Origin: Afifella sp. IM 167
GTDB lineage: Bacteria > Pseudomonadota > Alphaproteobacteria > Rhizobiales > Afifellaceae
DNA: 64,000 nt
Direction: 5' to 3'
NCBI RefSeq assembly: GCF_020144925.1
Contig: NZ_NSLC01000007.1
Span: forward strand, 124,001 to 188,000
The notes under the pieces: generated by a model
What the model was told of the DNA's origin: nothing
What the model saw: the letters and a program-made list of their open reading frames with translations, nothing else
Database searches by the model: none
Part shown: piece after piece, positions 61,169 to 64,000 of the stretch
Numbering within the stretch: position 1 is the first letter of the stretch
How the letters are laid out: every line of letters starts with the position of its first letter
Made by a program: the position numbers and the translations under genes

Positions 61169-63298
61169 TCAGACGATGGCGATGGAGGTGATGAGAAGGT
61201 CGATGGCCTTGATGCCGAGGAAGGGCACGATGAGCCCGCCGAGGCCGTAGACGAGAAGGTTGCGCCGCAGGAGGCTCGCGGCCGTCGCCGGGGCGTAGCG
61301 CACGCCCTTCAGGGCGAGCGGAATGAGCGCGACGATGACGAGAGCATTGAAGATCACCGCCGAGAGGATGGCACTCGCCGGGCTCTCCAGCCGCATCACG
61401 TTGAGCACGGCGAGCCCGGGATAGGCGGCGACGAAAATCGCCGGCAGGATGGCGAAATACTTCGCCACGTCGTTGGCGATCGAAAAGGTGGTGAGCGAAC
61501 CGCGGCTGATCAGGAGCTGCTTGCCGACGAGCACGATCTCGATGAGCTTCGTCGGGTCGCTATCGAGGTCGATGAGATTGCCCGCCTCCTTGGCGGCCGA
61601 GGTGCCGGAGTTCATGGCAACGCCGACATCGGCCTGGGCGAGAGCCGGCGCATCGTTGGAGCCGTCGCCGCACATGGCGACGAGCTTGCCGCCCGCCTGC
61701 TCGGCCCGGATGAGCTCAAGCTTCTTCTCCGGCGTCGCTTCCGCCAGGAAGTCGTCGACGCCTGCTTCGGCCGCGATGGCCGCCGCCGTCAGCGGGTTGT
61801 CGCCCGTCACCATCACGGTGCGCACGCCCATGCGCCTGAGCTCGACGAAACGCTCGCGGATGCCGGGCTTCACCACGTCCTTCAGATGCACGACGCCGAT
61901 CGGCTTGCGGTCGGCGGCGACAACGAGCGGCGTACCGCCGGAGCGGGCGATGCGCTCGATGAGGCGCGAAAGCTCCGGCGTCGCCGTCCGGTCGCACCAG
62001 GCGAGGATCGCGTCGCTCGCCCCCTTGCGGAGCTCGCGCCCGTCCTTGAGGTCGGCGCCGGAAATGCGGGTCTGGGCGGTGAAGGGAATGGCGGCGGCGA
62101 TGCGATCGTCGTGATCGATCTCTCGGCCGAGGCGCTTGCGGGCCAGGTCGACGATCGATTTTCCCTCCGGCGTCTCGTCCGCCACCGAAGCGAGATGGAC
62201 GAGCTCGGCGAGGTGGCGTTCGTCGGTTCCTGAAAGCGGCAGGAAATCGTCGGCCATACGGTTGCCGAAGGTGATCGTGCCGGTCTTGTCGAGGAGGAGC
62301 GTGTCGACGTCGCCCGCCGCCTCCACCGCCCGGCCGGACTTGGCAATGACATTGGCCTTCACCAGCCGGTCCATGCCGGCAATCCCGATCGCCGAGAGAA
62401 GGCCTCCGATCGTCGTCGGGATCAGGGTGACGAGAAGCGCAATCAGGAAGGCCACCGGGACTATCGCCCCCGAATAGAGAAGGAAGGGCTCGAGCGTCGC
62501 GGTGACGATCAGGAAGATGATGGTCATTCCGGCAAGCAGGATGCCGAGCGCGACCTCGTTCGGCGTCTTCTGCCGTTCCGCCCCCTCCACCAGAGCGATC
62601 ATGCGGTCGAGAAACGTCTCGCCCGGCTTCGACGTCACCTTCACCTTGAGCCAGTCGGAAACGAGGCGCGTGCCGCCGGTGACGGCGGAGCGGTCGCCGC
62701 CCGCCTCGCGGATGACGGGGGCGGATTCGCCGGTGATCGCCGATTCATCGACGGATGCGATGCCTTCGACGATCTCGCCATCCGCCGGAACGATATCTCC
62801 CACTTCGACGAGGACGAGATCGCCCGGCTTCAGCGTCTGGCTGGAGACTGTCCGCGTCTCCGCCGCGTCGAGCGAGACGAGGAGCTTTGCGGGCGTTTCC
62901 GTCTGCGTCGTGCGCAACGTATCGGCCCGGGCCTTGCCGCGGCCTTCCGCCATCGCCTCGGCAAAGGTGGCGAAATAGACCGTGAACCAGAGCCAGGCCG
63001 CAATCTGACCCATCACGGCGACCTCGCCTGCACCCGTCAGGAGGCCGCGGAGGAAAAGGAACGTGGAGAGCGCCGCCGCCACTTCCGTCACGAAGATAAC
63101 GGGGTTCTTCATCAGATGACGTGGGTCGAGCTTGACGAGGGCGACGCGCAACGCAGGCCCCATCACCTTGGTGTCGAAGAGGGAAATGTCAGGCTTTTTG
63201 CGCATCGCGCCTTGCCTTCTGACCGGGAGCTGACGGAGCGGGGCGCTGTGGGCGCTCGGGAGAGCGCCGCGGTTCGCGGAATGCAAAGAAGACGGCAT
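61169..63298 (-). CDS. kdpB: KdpB, P-type ATPase subunit
   Basis: A 709-residue P-type ATPase. Motifs are [11 protein letters not shown] (TGE), DKTGTITFG with the phosphorylated Asp near 337, and [21 protein letters not shown]. The usual start lies about 31 residues further in ([10 protein letters not shown]); the first ATG at 63298 was kept because it overlaps the kdpA stop, but the first 31 residues are unlike other KdpB. It powers K+ import with KdpA. Confidence 0.97.
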   Translation of the reverse strand: MPSSLHSANRGALPSAHSAPLRQLPVRRQGAMRKKPDISLFDTKVMGPALRVALVKLDPRHLMKNPVIFVTEVAAALSTFLFLRGLLTGAGEVAVMGQIAAWLWFTVYFATFAEAMAEGRGKARADTLRTTQTETPAKLLVSLDAAETRTVSSQTLKPGDLVLVEVGDIVPADGEIVEGIASVDESAITGESAPVIREAGGDRSAVTGGTRLVSDWLKVKVTSKPGETFLDRMIALVEGAERQKTPNEVALGILLAGMTIIFLIVTATLEPFLLYSGAIVPVAFLIALLVTLIPTTIGGLLSAIGIAGMDRLVKANVIAKSGRAVEAAGDVDTLLLDKTGTITFGNRMADDFLPLSGTDERHLAELVHLASVADETPEGKSIVDLARKRLGREIDHDDRIAAAIPFTAQTRISGADLKDGRELRKGASDAILAWCDRTATPELSRLIERIARSGGTPLVVAADRKPIGVVHLKDVVKPGIRERFVELRRMGVRTVMVTGDNPLTAAAIAAEAGVDDFLAEATPEKKLELIRAEQAGGKLVAMCGDGSNDAPALAQADVGVAMNSGTSAAKEAGNLIDLDSDPTKLIEIVLVGKQLLISRGSLTTFSIANDVAKYFAILPAIFVAAYPGLAVLNVMRLESPASAILSAVIFNALVIVALIPLALKGVRYAPATAASLLRRNLLVYGLGGLIVPFLGIKAIDLLITSIAIV

Positions 63299-64000
63299 CA
63301 GAAGGTCTCCCCGGCGAGCATCGCCGTGTGTTCGGCGATCGGCCCAAGGGCGAGCGCCGGAAAGAAGGTGAGTCCGCCGAGGATGAGGACGACGGCGACG
63401 AGAAGCGTGACGAAGAGCGGCCCGTCGGTGGGGAAGGTGCCGGCGGAGGCGGCGAGCTTCTTCTTGGCCGCCAGAGAACCCGCGATCGCCAGCATCGGCA
63501 CGATGAAGGCATAGCGGCCGAGGAGCATGGCGATGCCGAGGAGCGTGTCGTGGAAGGGCGTGGCGGCCCCGAAGCCGGCAAAGGCGGAGCCGTTGTTGCC
63601 CGTCGCCGAGGAATAGGCGTAGAGGATCTCCGAAAGCCCATGGGGGCCCCGGTCCTGGACGGAGGCAAGCGCCATCGGGATCGTCGCGGCGGCTGCGCCG
63701 AAGACGAGGACGCCGAACGGCATCACCAGGAAGGCGATGACGGCGAGCTTCACCTCCTTCGCCTCGATCTTGCGGCCGAGATATTCAGGCGTTCTCCCGA
63801 CCATCAGCCCGGCGAGGAAGACCGTCAGCACGACGAAGGCGAGCATGCCGTAGAAGCCGGAGCCGACGCCGCCGAAGACCACCTCCCCCGTCTGGATGAG
63901 CAGCATCGGTGCGAAGGCTCCGAGCGGCGTGAAGCTGTCGTGCATGGAATTGACGGAGCCGTTGGAGGCGGCCGTGGTCGCCGTCGCCCAAAGCGCCGAT
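63298..64000 (-). CDS. kdpA: KdpA, potassium-binding subunit, C-terminal part (cut by window edge)
   Basis: The frame is open to the right edge, giving about 234 C-terminal residues. Conserved parts include [52 protein letters not shown] and [14 protein letters not shown], the K+-selectivity and pore-associated regions of KdpA. It is the channel-like subunit of the Kdp pump and the first visible gene of the operon. Confidence 0.97.
   Translation of the reverse strand, partial: SALWATATTAASNGSVNSMHDSFTPLGAFAPMLLIQTGEVVFGGVGSGFYGMLAFVVLTVFLAGLMVGRTPEYLGRKIEAKEVKLAVIAFLVMPFGVLVFGAAAATIPMALASVQDRGPHGLSEILYAYSSATGNNGSAFAGFGAATPFHDTLLGIAMLLGRYAFIVPMLAIAGSLAAKKKLAASAGTFPTDGPLFVTLLVAVVLILGGLTFFPALALGPIAEHTAMLAGETF

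Noticed and set aside
1-64000. CRISPR array or insertion sequences
   Set aside because: No regularly spaced short repeats, and no transposase frames with terminal inverted repeats were seen.

Overview
The window looks like a chromosomal segment of an alphaproteobacterium, most likely Hyphomicrobiales (Rhizobiales). The evidence is high overall GC, a DUF6894 protein, an aioXSRBA arsenite-oxidation cluster whose Rieske subunit resembles the Rhizobium NT-26 type, and the neighbouring pair rlmE and ppx/gppA. The species cannot be named from sequence alone.

Layout. Positions 1 to about 26,500 are a defence-rich genomic island lying against the 3' end of a tRNA-Ser(GCU) gene (26504-26595, minus strand). 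From the left edge, a minus-strand run of up to ten tightly packed genes holds the 5' part of a ZorA-like protein, a RelE-like/UvrD-like helicase fusion, an HNH endonuclease, a DUF4357 protein, an Mrr-like nuclease, a PD-(D/E)XK protein, a small unknown, a Mod-type DNA methyltransferase, a PGN_0703-like nuclease and a BPTD_3080-like helicase-nuclease. Next come a DUF6894 gene and an unfamiliar envelope cassette: SLT/peptidoglycan-binding protein and lipoprotein, divergent from a LuxR-type regulator, a membrane protein and a secreted protein. An McrBC pair follows. Three decayed copies of the same tyrosine-integrase 3' end, all in one orientation, sit at the module borders (14.2, 20.5 and 25.7 kb), which suggests serial insertion at one tRNA-linked site.

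From 26.6 to 41.6 kb the content is mostly ordinary chromosome: a TAXI-type TRAP transporter, a TenA protein, a LysE exporter, a three-gene phospholipid-synthesis operon (CdsA-like, acyltransferase, CDP-alcohol phosphatidyltransferase), a fructosamine-kinase-like protein, a low-molecular-weight phosphatase, a GST, an RsmB-like methyltransferase and guaB. A small SDR / AraC-regulator / RidA module follows, flanked by a roughly 200-bp direct repeat whose second copy holds a dead SDR 3' end. A two-gene IetAS system (AAA+ ATPase and subtilase, an anti-phage and plasmid-stability module) is inserted at 42.1-45.4 kb, before rlmE and ppx.

Downstream of tRNA-Gln(CUG) at 47.7 kb is an arsenic region: arsR, an ArsP/COG0701 permease and a small CxxC thioredoxin-like protein, then aioX-aioS-aioR and aioB-aioA. 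A sigma-54 promoter and two upstream palindromes precede aioB, a complete As(III) sensing and oxidation circuit. The window ends in a minus-strand kdpABCDE potassium-uptake operon, with kdpA cut by the right edge.
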